The notes: generated from the letters alone by a model not told the origin. A stretch of 22,129 nt of DNA from Propionibacterium sp. (GCA_012837465.1 DURG01000342.1:1-22129), one strand, 5' to 3'. Counted from the first letter of the stretch, positions 7,686-17,484 are shown. Made by a program: numbers and translations.

Positions 7686-8512
7686 GCCGCAAGCAGATCA
7701 TCCGCTACGTGGCGATCGCGCTGCTGGGCGTGGTGCTGGCGGTGACCTTCGTGCAACTCGGCCGTTGGCAGCTTGACCGCCTCGAGCAGCGACGCGACCG
7801 CAACGCCACCGTCCTCGCCCACGAGACGGAGGCCGTGCGTCCGTACCAGGAGTTGATGACCGGCGCGATCCAGGATGACGACCAGTGGTACCGCGTCAGC
7901 GCGACGGGTGAGTACCTCCCGGAGCACCAGTTCCAGGTGCGCTACCGCTCCCTCGACGGGGCGCTGGGGTCCGAGATCCTCAGCATCCTGGCGACGGATC
8001 AGGGCGAGCATCTGCTCGTCAACCGCGGCTTCATCCCGCGCAAGGGCGCGGCCCCCACCACGGAGCTTCCGTCCCTGCCGCAAGGCACCGTCACCCTGAC
8101 CGGCTTCGTGCAGCGCAACCAGCGCGGCGACGAGGTGGCCATGACCCCGCACGAGGGCCAGCTGCGCCTCATCAACTCCGAGGCGCTGGGCAAGGCGACG
8201 GGGTTGACGCTGGTCAACGGCTACGTCTCGGTGCTCGAATCCACGCCCGCGGATGCCGCCGAGCTCACCCCGCTGGGCCGCCCCTCCCTCGATGAGGGCA
8301 ACCACTTCTCCTACGCCCTGCAGTGGTTCGCGTTCACGATCATCGGCATCATCGGGCTGGTCGTCCTGATCCGCGGCGACATCCGGGACCGCAAGAAGGC
8401 CAAGAAGAAGGCGACAACGCTGGTTGAGCCGGCCGCCTCCCGAGGAACGAGGGAGCGCGGGCGTGTCGAAACCCCTGAAGCGGACGCGACCACCCGAAGT
8501 TCCGACCAGTGA
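7682..8512 (+). CDS. SURF1-family cytochrome oxidase assembly protein
   Basis: A 276-residue protein with the SURF1 layout: an N-terminal membrane helix running into LGRWQLDRLEQRRDRN, an extracytoplasmic beta-rich domain with HLLVNRGFIPRKGA, and a second membrane helix near residues 207-231 (FSYALQWFAFTIIGIIGLVVL). SURF1 proteins aid heme a insertion into subunit I of aa3-type oxidases, so an aerobic respiratory chain is implied. Start GTG at 7682 has GAGGAGGA upstream and overlaps the DUF3099 stop; longer in-frame readings run into that gene. Oddity: after the second helix and a KKAKKKA stretch, the last ~30 residues are encoded by an inserted palindromic repeat (8418-8482) and look unstructured. 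Confidence 0.92.
   Translation: MSRKQIIRYVAIALLGVVLAVTFVQLGRWQLDRLEQRRDRNATVLAHETEAVRPYQELMTGAIQDDDQWYRVSATGEYLPEHQFQVRYRSLDGALGSEILSILATDQGEHLLVNRGFIPRKGAAPTTELPSLPQGTVTLTGFVQRNQRGDEVAMTPHEGQLRLINSEALGKATGLTLVNGYVSVLESTPADAAELTPLGRPSLDEGNHFSYALQWFAFTIIGIIGLVVLIRGDIRDRKKAKKKATTLVEPAASRGTRERGRVETPEADATTRSSDQ
8418..8482 (+). repeat. Nested palindromic repeat inside the SURF1 coding region
   Basis: A complete GGTT/AACC-arm copy (GGTT 8422-8425, AACC 8470-8473) with CTCCC (8437-8441), loop GAGGAACGA (8442-8450) and GGGAG (8451-8455). It is read in frame as LVEPAASRGTRERGRVETPE near the SURF1 C-terminus. Confidence 0.88.
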
Positions 8513-9306
8513 CCGCCATACTCGACGGCTGGCTGACCTGCCTCGTCTGCGGGCAGCACCTCACCCAGGCCTCAGGGGCCATGATCTGCCCTGACGGTCA
8601 CTCCTACGACATCGCCAAGCAGGGCTACGTCAACCTTCTCGGCCATGCCCCGCCCAGGAACGCCGACACCGCTGCCATGCTGGATGCCCGCGCACGCTTC
8701 CTCGGGCACGGCCTCTACGACCAGGTGGCCGACGCCATCGTCGACGCAGTGCGTGGACGCACCCGGATCGTCGACGTGGGCGCCGGCACCGGTTACTACC
8801 TCGCCCACGTCCTCGACGAGCTTCCCGAGGCCCACGGTCTGGCCACCGACGTGTCCGTGGCCGCGGCGAAACGGGCCGCGCGCGCCCATCCTCGGGCTGG
8901 CGCGATCGTGGCCGACACGTGGGCCGGGCTCCCCATCCGTGACGGCGCCGCGGATGCCGTGATGTGCGTCTTCGCGCCCCGCAACGCACAGGAGTTCGCG
9001 CGCATCCTCCAGCCGGGCGGCACACTCGTGGTTGCCGTGCCCACCCCCCTCCACCTCAAGGAACTCCGGGAGCGCCACCATCTGCTCGACGTGGCCGCCG
9101 ACAAGGTCGAGGGCGTCATCGGCGCCTTCCCCGGGTGGCCCTCCAGCGTCTGGACCGAGGAGTACCAGATCGGCCTGGACCAGGAGCAGGCGTCAGACCT
9201 CATCGCGATGGGACCCAACGCCTTCCACCACTCCCCCGACGACGTCGCCCCGGGCCCATGCACCGTGTCGGTCACGGTCCTGCGCTTCACGCGCCCACTA
9301 GGGTGA
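8509..9306 (+). CDS. RlmA-type 23S rRNA (guanine-N1) methyltransferase
   Basis: A 265-residue SAM-dependent methyltransferase with an N-terminal zinc finger C11-x2-C14-x12-C27-x3-H31, the same spacing as in E. coli RlmA. It is followed by KQGYVNLLG, a family signature. The SAM-binding motif is VDVGAGTG (88-95), and FAPRNAQEFARILQPGG carries the later motifs. Family enzymes methylate G745 (RlmA I, Gram-negative) or G748 (RlmA II/TlrB, Gram-positive) of 23S rRNA; the second can contribute to resistance to tylosin-type macrolides. Which base is modified here is inferred from lineage only. GTG start overlaps the SURF1 stop (GTGA). Confidence 0.86.
   Translation: MTAILDGWLTCLVCGQHLTQASGAMICPDGHSYDIAKQGYVNLLGHAPPRNADTAAMLDARARFLGHGLYDQVADAIVDAVRGRTRIVDVGAGTGYYLAHVLDELPEAHGLATDVSVAAAKRAARAHPRAGAIVADTWAGLPIRDGAADAVMCVFAPRNAQEFARILQPGGTLVVAVPTPLHLKELRERHHLLDVAADKVEGVIGAFPGWPSSVWTEEYQIGLDQEQASDLIAMGPNAFHHSPDDVAPGPCTVSVTVLRFTRPLG
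9299..9304 (+). promoter_or_regulatory. Putative -10 element for the AAA+ ATPase gene
   Basis: TAGGGT overlaps the end of the methyltransferase gene and sits 6 nt (GAGCCC) before the ATG at 9311. It implies that the ATPase has its own leaderless transcript in addition to possible read-through. Confidence 0.4.
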
Positions 9307-9310
9307 GCCC

Positions 9311-10729
9311 ATGGACCCTGACCTGCGCGCCTTCCTCAGCCACTTCCACCAACTCGCCGAGGCTGCCTCCCAGCAGCGGCAGGAGGGCGACGGGCCGCTG
9401 CTGAATGACGCGCTCGAGAACCACCTCGGCGTGGCCCCCTCGCAGGTCGCGGCAGTCAGCAAGGAAGTGGCCCGCTACCGGTTCGCCGACTACGACGTGG
9501 CCCTCGAGGAGCTCGCCGGGCCCAGCGCAGAGACGCTCGGCATCGCCGGCGATCAGCGCCACCACATGTCACTGTCCGACATGGTCAGCAGCAGCTGGGC
9601 GCGGCTCAGCACCGGCCAGATCGACTGGGCCAACGTCGCCGTCGGGCCCGAGGAGACGCGCCGCGTCATGGCGCTGGGCATCCGCCTGTTCAGCTACGAC
9701 GGCCGCCCCGTCGCCGTCCTGCAGCGCCGGGCGTCGCGAATGCACGGCAACGGCACCGGCGTGATCGAGGTGCTGTGCCCTGATCCCGACGTGGCCAACG
9801 CGCTGCTGGAACGCGCCACCACGCTGGGCACCGAGTTGTCGCTCCTGCGCGGCCAGGTGTTGAGCCTGGAGATGGTGGGCTACGAGGCAGAGGGCGACGG
9901 CTTCCGGTTCATCGCCCGCCCCGACGTCTCGGCCGAGGACGTCATCCTCCCGCCCGGGAAGTTGGAGCGGATCACCGGCCACATGAGCGGCATCGCGGCC
10001 CACTCCGAGACCCTGCGCCGCCACGGCCAGCACCTCAAGCGCGGCGTGCTCCTCTACGGCCCGCCCGGCACCGGCAAGACGCACACCGTCCGGCACCTCA
10101 TCAGCACCACGCCCGAGCACACCATCATCCTGCTGTCGGGCCAGACACTGCAGTTCATCGGCCAGGCCGCCGCCGTCGCGCGCCACCTGCAGCCCTCGAT
10201 CGTGGTGCTGGAGGACTGCGACCTCGTAGCCATGGACCGCGGCTTCTCCCCCTCCGGCAACCCGCTCCTCTTCGAGGTCCTGGACACCTTGGACGGCCTC
10301 GACTCCGACGCCGACGTGGCCTTCCTGCTGACCACCAACCGGGTCGAGGTCCTGGAGGAGGCGCTCACACAGCGCCCGGGCCGCGTCGACCTCGCCGTCG
10401 AGATTCCGCTGCCCGACGAGGAGGCGCGCCGACGCCTGCTGGCCCTCTACCGCGGCACCGTCCCCTACTCCGACGAGGTCCTCGACGAGGTGGCCACCCG
10501 CAGCGACCACCGCACCGCGTCGTTCTTCAAGGAGCTCATGCGCCGCTCGGTCCTGACCGCTGCCGACGAGGGCGTTGAGCCCGCGGACCAGCACCTCACC
10601 GCAGCGCTCGACTCGCTCCTCTCGGACCAGGAGGCGCTCAACCGCAGCCTGCTGGGCGGAGGCATGGCCGACGATGAGGGCATGGATGGCGACGCCATCG
10701 GCGGGTACGCCTACCATCCGCTGGCCTGA
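9311..10729 (+). CDS. AAA+ ATPase with uncharacterised N-terminal region
   Basis: A 472-residue protein. The C-terminal half is a classical AAA module: Walker A GPPGTGKT (250-257), a Walker B written IVVLEDCD with E301-D302 in place of the usual Asp-Glu, sensor 1 TTNR (N343), and an arginine-finger region QRPGRVD. The ED order is what I recall for the BCS1-like subgroup. The first ~215 residues match no domain I can name and contain no membrane segment. The C-terminal tail is acidic and Gly-rich (GGGMADDEGMDGDAIGG). AAA proteins of this class remodel or translocate proteins; the client is unknown. The neighbours (rRNA methyltransferase, sugar transporter) give little guidance. Confidence 0.85.
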   Translation: MDPDLRAFLSHFHQLAEAASQQRQEGDGPLLNDALENHLGVAPSQVAAVSKEVARYRFADYDVALEELAGPSAETLGIAGDQRHHMSLSDMVSSSWARLSTGQIDWANVAVGPEETRRVMALGIRLFSYDGRPVAVLQRRASRMHGNGTGVIEVLCPDPDVANALLERATTLGTELSLLRGQVLSLEMVGYEAEGDGFRFIARPDVSAEDVILPPGKLERITGHMSGIAAHSETLRRHGQHLKRGVLLYGPPGTGKTHTVRHLISTTPEHTIILLSGQTLQFIGQAAAVARHLQPSIVVLEDCDLVAMDRGFSPSGNPLLFEVLDTLDGLDSDADVAFLLTTNRVEVLEEALTQRPGRVDLAVEIPLPDEEARRRLLALYRGTVPYSDEVLDEVATRSDHRTASFFKELMRRSVLTAADEGVEPADQHLTAALDSLLSDQEALNRSLLGGGMADDEGMDGDAIGGYAYHPLA

Positions 10730-10730
10730 C

Positions 10731-12089
10731 GTGACCCGCACGCGATGGGGCTTCGGCCTGGGCACGCTGGGCCGCGACATGGTCGCGGCGCTGGTGTCGA
10801 TGTACCTGATGTTCTACCTCACCGACGTCTTGGACGTCAGTGGGGCCCAACTGGCCGTCATCACCGTCATCCTCGTGGTCATGCGCGTCTTCGATGCCGT
10901 CAACGACCCGGTCATGGGCGTGATCGTCGACAACACCCACACCCGCTACGGCAAGTTCAAGCCCTGGATCTTCTGGGGTGGTCTCCTGTGGGGCATCGCC
11001 ACGCTGGTGCTGTTCTTCGACACCGGCGTGCACGGCTGGGGTTACGTCATCCTGTTCACGGTGCTCTACCTGGTGTGGGAGATCGCGTTCACCATCAACG
11101 ACATCGCCTACTGGTCCATGCTGCCGTCGCTGACGATCGACCAGAAGGAACGCGAACGCATCGCCGTGGTGGCCCGCATCTGCGCCAACGTGGGCCTGTT
11201 CTCCATGGCGGTTGGCCTCGTGCCCATCACGGCCTGGCTCACCGACGTCTTCGGCTCCGCACGCACCGCGTGGTTCGTGCTCGCGGCCGGCCTCGTCGTG
11301 ATCATGCTGCTGTTCCAGTTGCTCACGCTCTTCCTGACGCGGGAGCGCGTGACAACCAAGCCGGAGACGACCCCGCTGCGCGAACTGTTCCAGGTGATCT
11401 ACCGCAACGACCAACTCATGTGGGTAACCCTCGCCATGGTCGCCTACATGAGCGGCTACATCATCACCACGTCGTTCGGGCTCTACTACTTCAAGTACAT
11501 CTTCGGCGACGAGGGCGCCTATCCGATCTTCGCCGCCATCCTCGGCATCACGCAGATTGTGGCGCTGGCCGCCTTCCCCTTGGTCTCGAAGTTCCTCAAG
11601 CGCCGCCAGATCCACCTCGTCGCGACGATCCTGTGCCTCATCGGCTACGTGTTCTTCCTGCTGTCCGGCACCTCGCTGGCGCTCGTCGCCGTCGCCGGCA
11701 TCTTCCTGTTCACCGGCCAGGGTGCCGTCCAGCTGCTGATGGTGATGTTCATCGCGGATTCGGTGGAGTACGGCCACTGGAAGCTCGGCCGGCGCAACGA
11801 ATCGGTGACCTTCTCCCTCCAGCCCTTCATCTACAAGCTCAGCAACGCCGTTGCCAGCGGCGTCGTGGGCGCCACCCTCATCCTGTCGGGCATAGACGTG
11901 GCCGTTTCGGCCGACGACGTCACGGATCGGGGCGCTTTCATCCTCCGGGTTTCCATGATGGTGCTACCAATGGTGTTGATGGCGTTGAGCTACCTCGTGC
12001 TGCGGGCGAAGTACAAGCTCGACGAGGAGTTCTACGCTGCATTGATCAAGGACCTGGAGGACAGACATGGCGCGAAAACTGCTCACTAG
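10731..12089 (+). CDS. GPH-family sugar:cation symporter (MelB/YicJ-like)
   Basis: A 452-residue polytopic protein with about twelve hydrophobic segments. The N-terminal FGLGTLGRDMVAALVSMYLM and the RVFDAVNDPVMGVIVDNT stretch followed by GKFKPWI are diagnostic of glycoside-pentoside-hexuronide:cation symporters; the acidic residues of this stretch belong to the MelB cation site. It likely imports an oligosaccharide or glycoside with Na+ or H+. GTG at 10731, 1 nt after the ATPase stop, is chosen because protein upstream of it would lie in the ATPase gene and lacks transporter homology. The last 23 nt overlap the alpha-glucosidase gene, so the transporter probably feeds that enzyme. Confidence 0.91.
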   Translation: MTRTRWGFGLGTLGRDMVAALVSMYLMFYLTDVLDVSGAQLAVITVILVVMRVFDAVNDPVMGVIVDNTHTRYGKFKPWIFWGGLLWGIATLVLFFDTGVHGWGYVILFTVLYLVWEIAFTINDIAYWSMLPSLTIDQKERERIAVVARICANVGLFSMAVGLVPITAWLTDVFGSARTAWFVLAAGLVVIMLLFQLLTLFLTRERVTTKPETTPLRELFQVIYRNDQLMWVTLAMVAYMSGYIITTSFGLYYFKYIFGDEGAYPIFAAILGITQIVALAAFPLVSKFLKRRQIHLVATILCLIGYVFFLLSGTSLALVAVAGIFLFTGQGAVQLLMVMFIADSVEYGHWKLGRRNESVTFSLQPFIYKLSNAVASGVVGATLILSGIDVAVSADDVTDRGAFILRVSMMVLPMVLMALSYLVLRAKYKLDEEFYAALIKDLEDRHGAKTAH

Positions 12090-14037
12090 GCGGAGCACGG
12101 TCTTCGAGCTCTACCGCCACCCGGTGGGCCGCGACGTCATCGACAAGATCTTCCTCGCGTCAGGGATGCCCCGCCGCCTCGTCTACACGTTCTCCTGGCT
12201 GCCTCTGGGCGTGATCGACAAGATCGCCAGCCGGTTCACCGGCCCGGGGCTCGTGGACATCATCCTCGACGTCGTCAACAGCGAGCCCGATCGGCCGCTC
12301 AGGGGGCGCGCACCCAACCCCACCCCCTGGTGGCGCGAGGCGGTGTTCTACCAGGTCTACCCGCGGTCCTTCGCAGATTCGGACGGCGATGGCGTGGGCG
12401 ACATCCGCGGCATCATCGACAAGCTCGACTACCTGGACACGCTCGGCGTCGACTGCCTGTGGTTGTCGCCGATCTTCGCCTCCCCCAACGTGGACATGGG
12501 CTACGACATCAGCGACTACCGCGACGTGATGGCCGAGATGGGCACGCTGGACGACGTCGACGAGCTGATCGCGGCCTGCCACGAGCGGGGCATGCGCATC
12601 ATCCTCGACCTCGTCGTCAACCACACCTCAGACCAGCACGAGTGGTTCCAGCAGGCGATCGAGGATCCGGAGGGGCCCTACGGCGACTACTACATCATGG
12701 CCGAGGGGGACGCTGAATCCCCACCGAACAACTGGACCTCGTTCTTCTCCGGTTCGGCCTGGGGCTGGTACGAGGACGCGAAGCGGTGGGCCCTCCACCT
12801 TTTCGCCGACGGCCAGATGGACCTCAACTGGGAGAACCCGAAGGTCCGCACCGAGGTTGCCGACATCGTCAGCTGGTGGATGGAACGCGGCATCGACGGC
12901 TTCCGCCTCGACGTCATCAACTACATCTCCAAGCGACCCAGCCTGCCCGACGGGCACCCCTTCATCGGCGAACTGTTGAACTTCGTCGGCGTCGAACACT
13001 ACTTCTACGGCCCCCGCCTCCACGAGTTCCTCCGCGGCCTGAGGCGAGAGGGCTTCACCCGCCGCACGGCTCCCAGGTCGACGCCGCGGCGCAGGCTCCC
13101 CGATGGCGGCCTGGGCGACCCGCTGCCCCCGGACATGATCGGCATCATGGTGGGCGAGACGCCGGGCATCGGCATGCAGATGGGCCGCCTGCTGAGTGGC
13201 TACGGCCGCGGCGAGATGGACCTCATCTTCAACTTCGACGTGCTCGACAACCCTGGCCAGACCAGGTGGGACACCTACAAGTACAAGCTCTGGTACCTGA
13301 AGCACTTCTACCGGGCCTATGACCGACACACCACACCGAACGACTGGATCCCGGTCTTCTTCGACAACCACGACAACCCGCGCATGCTCTCCAAGTTCGG
13401 TGGCGGCCGGGAGAAGGACCCCGAGATCCGCACCGCCATCGGCAAGATGCTGGCCACCATCCAACTGACGCTGCGCGGCACCCCGTTCCTCTACCAGGGC
13501 CAGGAGATCGCCGCCATCAACCAACAGTTCGAGGGGGTCGAGCAACTGCGTGACGTCGAGTCGATCAACCGGCACGCCGAGCTCGTGGCCAACGGCACGA
13601 GCAAGAAGGACGCCTGGCGCGAGATCCTCGCTGGCTCCCGCGACCACGCCCGGGTCCCCATGCGCTGGCAGCCCGACGGCGGGTTCAGCCAAGCTGAGCC
13701 CTGGCTGGTCGGCACCGACACGGCGCCCGGGTTCTCCGCCGAGGAACAGATCGCAGATCCGGATTCGGTCTACGCCTGGCACCGCGCGCTGATCACGCTG
13801 CGCCGCCAGTACCGCGCGCTCGCTCTGGGCGACCTGCGGTGGGTCCACCGGCGCAAGAAGTACTACTTCGCCTACCAGCGCACGATGGGGGCGCAGCGGT
13901 TCCTGATCGAGTGCAACACGTCGGACCGGCCACGCAAGCGCCCCCACGTCAGCGGCACGATCGTTCCGATCCTGGGCGGTCCCCGCGGCCCGGTCATGCA
14001 GCCGTGGGAGGCGATCGTCAGCCGGATCTACGACTGA
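12067..14037 (+). CDS. GH13 alpha-glucosidase (oligo-1,6-glucosidase-like) with N-terminal helical extension
   Basis: A 656-residue protein. Residues ~88-600 form a GH13 (alpha/beta)8 enzyme: WWREAVFYQVYPRSFADSDG, the calcium-loop DSDGDGVGD, LDLVVNHTS, nucleophile D282 in GFRLDVIN, acid/base E364 in VGETPG and stabilising D436 in FDNHDNPR. The pattern fits cytoplasmic exo-alpha-glucosidases that cleave isomaltose- or sucrose-type sugars. No signal peptide is seen, and the coupled symporter supports intracellular action. Unusually, about 85 residues precede the catalytic domain (TVFELYRHPVGRDVIDKIFL, later PLGVIDKIASRF), predicted helical and not part of typical enzymes. The ATG has a strong GGAGG ribosome binding site inside the symporter gene. 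Confidence 0.93.
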   Translation: MARKLLTRRSTVFELYRHPVGRDVIDKIFLASGMPRRLVYTFSWLPLGVIDKIASRFTGPGLVDIILDVVNSEPDRPLRGRAPNPTPWWREAVFYQVYPRSFADSDGDGVGDIRGIIDKLDYLDTLGVDCLWLSPIFASPNVDMGYDISDYRDVMAEMGTLDDVDELIAACHERGMRIILDLVVNHTSDQHEWFQQAIEDPEGPYGDYYIMAEGDAESPPNNWTSFFSGSAWGWYEDAKRWALHLFADGQMDLNWENPKVRTEVADIVSWWMERGIDGFRLDVINYISKRPSLPDGHPFIGELLNFVGVEHYFYGPRLHEFLRGLRREGFTRRTAPRSTPRRRLPDGGLGDPLPPDMIGIMVGETPGIGMQMGRLLSGYGRGEMDLIFNFDVLDNPGQTRWDTYKYKLWYLKHFYRAYDRHTTPNDWIPVFFDNHDNPRMLSKFGGGREKDPEIRTAIGKMLATIQLTLRGTPFLYQGQEIAAINQQFEGVEQLRDVESINRHAELVANGTSKKDAWREILAGSRDHARVPMRWQPDGGFSQAEPWLVGTDTAPGFSAEEQIADPDSVYAWHRALITLRRQYRALALGDLRWVHRRKKYYFAYQRTMGAQRFLIECNTSDRPRKRPHVSGTIVPILGGPRGPVMQPWEAIVSRIYD

Positions 14038-14044
14038 GTCCGAG

Positions 14045-14124
14045 TCCTGAGTGTTCGTGAGGAACGGAACGTTTAGCCGCAAGTCCTGAGTGTTCGTGAG
14101 GAACGAACGAACGTATCGAAGGAC
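14045..14124 (+). repeat. Two palindromic repeats, GTTCGT-stem type, in a convergent gap
   Basis: The second unit is intact: GTCCT (14083-14087), stem GTTCGT (14092-14097), loop GAGGAACGA (14098-14106), stem ACGAAC (14107-14112), GTATCGA and AGGAC (14120-14124). The first (14045-14076) is degenerate in its 3' arm. The pair lies between the convergent glucosidase and phosphohexomutase genes, where the hairpin could serve as a two-way transcription end. The gap holds nothing else recognisable. Confidence 0.88.
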
Positions 14125-14172
14125 GCCCCTTCAGTACACCGGCTGGTTCCTTGCAGAGACTCGGGCCCGAAG

Positions 14173-15600
14173 TCAGAGGCCCAGGAAGGCCCGCATCTCC
14201 TCGCAGGCTGCCTCGGCGCGCTCCTGGGTGGGAAGTTCGCAGAAGATGCGCAGCAGCGGCTCCGTGCCCGAGAAGCGGGCGATGATCCAGCCGTCCTCGA
14301 AGTAGACCTTCGCGCCGTCGCGGTACGACGTCTCGACGACCGTCTCGGTGAACTCCGGCAGCTTCTTCTCCACCATGAGGGTGTTGAGGATCTCCGGCTT
14401 GCGCTCCGGGGGGAACTTGAAATCGGTCTCGGCCATGTAGTGGGGGTCGAACTGGCCGGTGATCTCCTCGTAGATCTGGCTCATCGGCTTGCCGACCACG
14501 GCGATCATCTCAACCAGCAGTGCGGCGGCGTAGATGCCGTCCTTGCCGGAGATGTGCCCGCGCACGGTCAGGCCGCCGGACGACTCGCCGCCGATGATGG
14601 CATCGGTCTCGAGCATCTTGCCCGAGATCCACTTGAAGCCCACCGGCACCTCGTAGGACTCTTCGCCGAACTGCTCGGCGACGTCGTCCAGCAGGGACGT
14701 GGTCGCCACGTTGCGCACGACTGGGCCCTTCCAGCCCTTGTACTTGAGCAGGTAGTAGTAGAGGATCACCAGCAACTGGTTCGGGTGGAGGAAGTTGCCC
14801 TTGTCATCGATGACGCCGATGCGGTCGGCATCGCCATCGGTGGCGATGCCGAGGTCGCACTCGTTGTCGACGACGTAGCGCTTGAGCGACTCGAGGGTGG
14901 CCGACGTGGGCGACGGCATGCGGCCGCCGAACAGCGTGTCGTGGCGGTCGTGGATGACCTCGACGTCGACGCGGGCGGTCATCAGGATCGTCTGCAGCGA
15001 GGTCTTGGACACGCCGAACATCGGGTCCAGCGCGATCTTCAGCTTGGCGGCCTTGATCGCCTCCATGTCGACCTGGTCGATGATCGAGTCGATGTAGCCG
15101 TTGAACGGGTTGATCTCCGTGATCAGGCCGGATTCGATGGCGTTGTCGTAGTCGACGTGGCCGATCTCGTCCTCGCCCGATTCCTCCAACTCGGTCATGC
15201 GGCGCTCCACGTCGTGGGTGATCTCCTCGTCGGCGTCCTTGCCGCCGGCGGTGAAGACCTTGATGCCGTTGTAGAGCGCAGGGTTGTGGGAGGCGGTCAC
15301 GGCCATGCCGTAGGGCAGGCCCTGATCCTTCACCGTCCACATGATCATCGGGGTGGGGGCTTGGGCCACCTTGATGACCTGGGTGCGGATGCCCTCACCG
15401 GCGAACACCTCGGCGGCCCAGTGCGCCGCCACGTCGGACAGGAAGCGACGGTCGTAGCCGATGACGATTCCAGGGTCCTGGACCCCTTCCTCCTTGATGC
15501 GCTGTGCGAGTGCCCCGCACAGCAGTCGAACGTTGCTCCGGATGAACTCATCGCCGATGATCGCGCGCCATCCGCCGGTACCGAAATTGATTCTCGCCAC
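14173..15600 (-). CDS. Phosphoglucomutase/phosphomannomutase
   Basis: An alpha-D-phosphohexomutase of 475 residues that interconverts hexose 1- and 6-phosphates. It shows the N-terminal INFGTGGWRAIIG, catalytic phosphoserine S104 in TASHNPALYNG, the magnesium loop DGDADR (255-260), a sugar-binding GGESSGG and the phosphate-binding RFSGTEPLLR near the C-terminus. Glucose versus mannose preference cannot be settled; the GESSGG form is common to both. The GTG at 15600 is preferred over a GTG at 15639 because relatives start at (M)ARINFGTGG and a TACTGT hexamer lies 6 nt upstream. It is convergent with the glucosidase gene, whose released glucose it could help route into glycogen or cell-wall precursors (inference). 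Confidence 0.92.
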   Translation of the reverse strand: MARINFGTGGWRAIIGDEFIRSNVRLLCGALAQRIKEEGVQDPGIVIGYDRRFLSDVAAHWAAEVFAGEGIRTQVIKVAQAPTPMIMWTVKDQGLPYGMAVTASHNPALYNGIKVFTAGGKDADEEITHDVERRMTELEESGEDEIGHVDYDNAIESGLITEINPFNGYIDSIIDQVDMEAIKAAKLKIALDPMFGVSKTSLQTILMTARVDVEVIHDRHDTLFGGRMPSPTSATLESLKRYVVDNECDLGIATDGDADRIGVIDDKGNFLHPNQLLVILYYYLLKYKGWKGPVVRNVATTSLLDDVAEQFGEESYEVPVGFKWISGKMLETDAIIGGESSGGLTVRGHISGKDGIYAAALLVEMIAVVGKPMSQIYEEITGQFDPHYMAETDFKFPPERKPEILNTLMVEKKLPEFTETVVETSYRDGAKVYFEDGWIIARFSGTEPLLRIFCELPTQERAEAACEEMRAFLGL

Positions 15601-15606
15601 ACCCCC

Positions 15607-15612
15607 ACAGTA
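15607..15612 (-). promoter_or_regulatory. Putative -10 element for the phosphohexomutase gene
   Basis: TACTGT on the minus strand, 6 nt before the GTG at 15600. It supports the shorter start and a leaderless transcript. Confidence 0.42.
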
Positions 15613-15662
15613 GTCGCGACATGACCGTGTGCTGCTCACAGCTGGACAAACATCGAGCGAAT

Positions 15663-15679
15663 GCGCAGAATTCCTGCGC
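15663..15679. promoter_or_regulatory. Perfect inverted repeat between the ABC-F and phosphohexomutase genes
   Basis: GCGCAG (15663-15668) and CTGCGC (15674-15679) flank AATTC. It lies 20 nt past the ABC-F stop and about 50 nt upstream of the phosphohexomutase -10. It could be a weak terminator hairpin (no T-run follows) or an operator; it is unrelated to the GAGGAACGA repeats. Confidence 0.35.
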
Positions 15680-15699
15680 GTTGGCTGGCCGAAGGGCTC

Positions 15700-17298
<1,599 letters not shown>

Positions 17299-17343
17299 CC
17301 GGACAGTCTTCCCTCAAGGAGCCGGATCGGCAAACCGGGCAAT

Positions 17344-17478
17344 GTCCCTCGATACGTTTGCTCGTTCCTCGCAAACACTCGGGACCCAGGAACAGGCACT
17401 ACGTTTGCTCGTTCCTCGCAAACACTCGGGACGCGGGAACAGACACTACGTTGCTCGTTCCTCGCAAACACTCGGCAC
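17344..17478 (-). repeat. Three tandem palindromic repeats, GTTTGC-stem type, 47-bp period
   Basis: Stem GTTTGC occurs at 17356 and 17403 and as shortened GTTGC at 17450, each followed by TCGTTCCTC (loop complement), GCAAAC and ACTCGG. The first unit also has outer GTCCC/GGGAC arms (17344-17348 and 17381-17385). The array fills the 186-bp gap between the SRAP gene's 3' end and the ABC-F start, just upstream of the latter; the remaining gap sequence shows nothing else. Confidence 0.9.
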
Positions 17479-17484
17479 CCGGGA

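Noticed and set aside
10575..10730. Longer N-terminus for the GPH symporter
   Set aside because: This stretch is the end of the AAA+ ATPase gene in another frame. The symporter similarity begins at the GTG at 10731.
14158..14174. Palindrome around CGGGCCCG at the 3' end of the phosphohexomutase gene, considered as a terminator
   Set aside because: The stem has no loop length, pairs imperfectly outside the core and is followed by no T-run. The nearby GTTCGT hairpin is a better candidate.
17344..17478. Tandem repeats resembling a short CRISPR array
   Set aside because: Each unit is itself a long palindrome with nested arms. The sequence between units is only about 10 nt and no cas gene is present; identical architecture occurs singly elsewhere.
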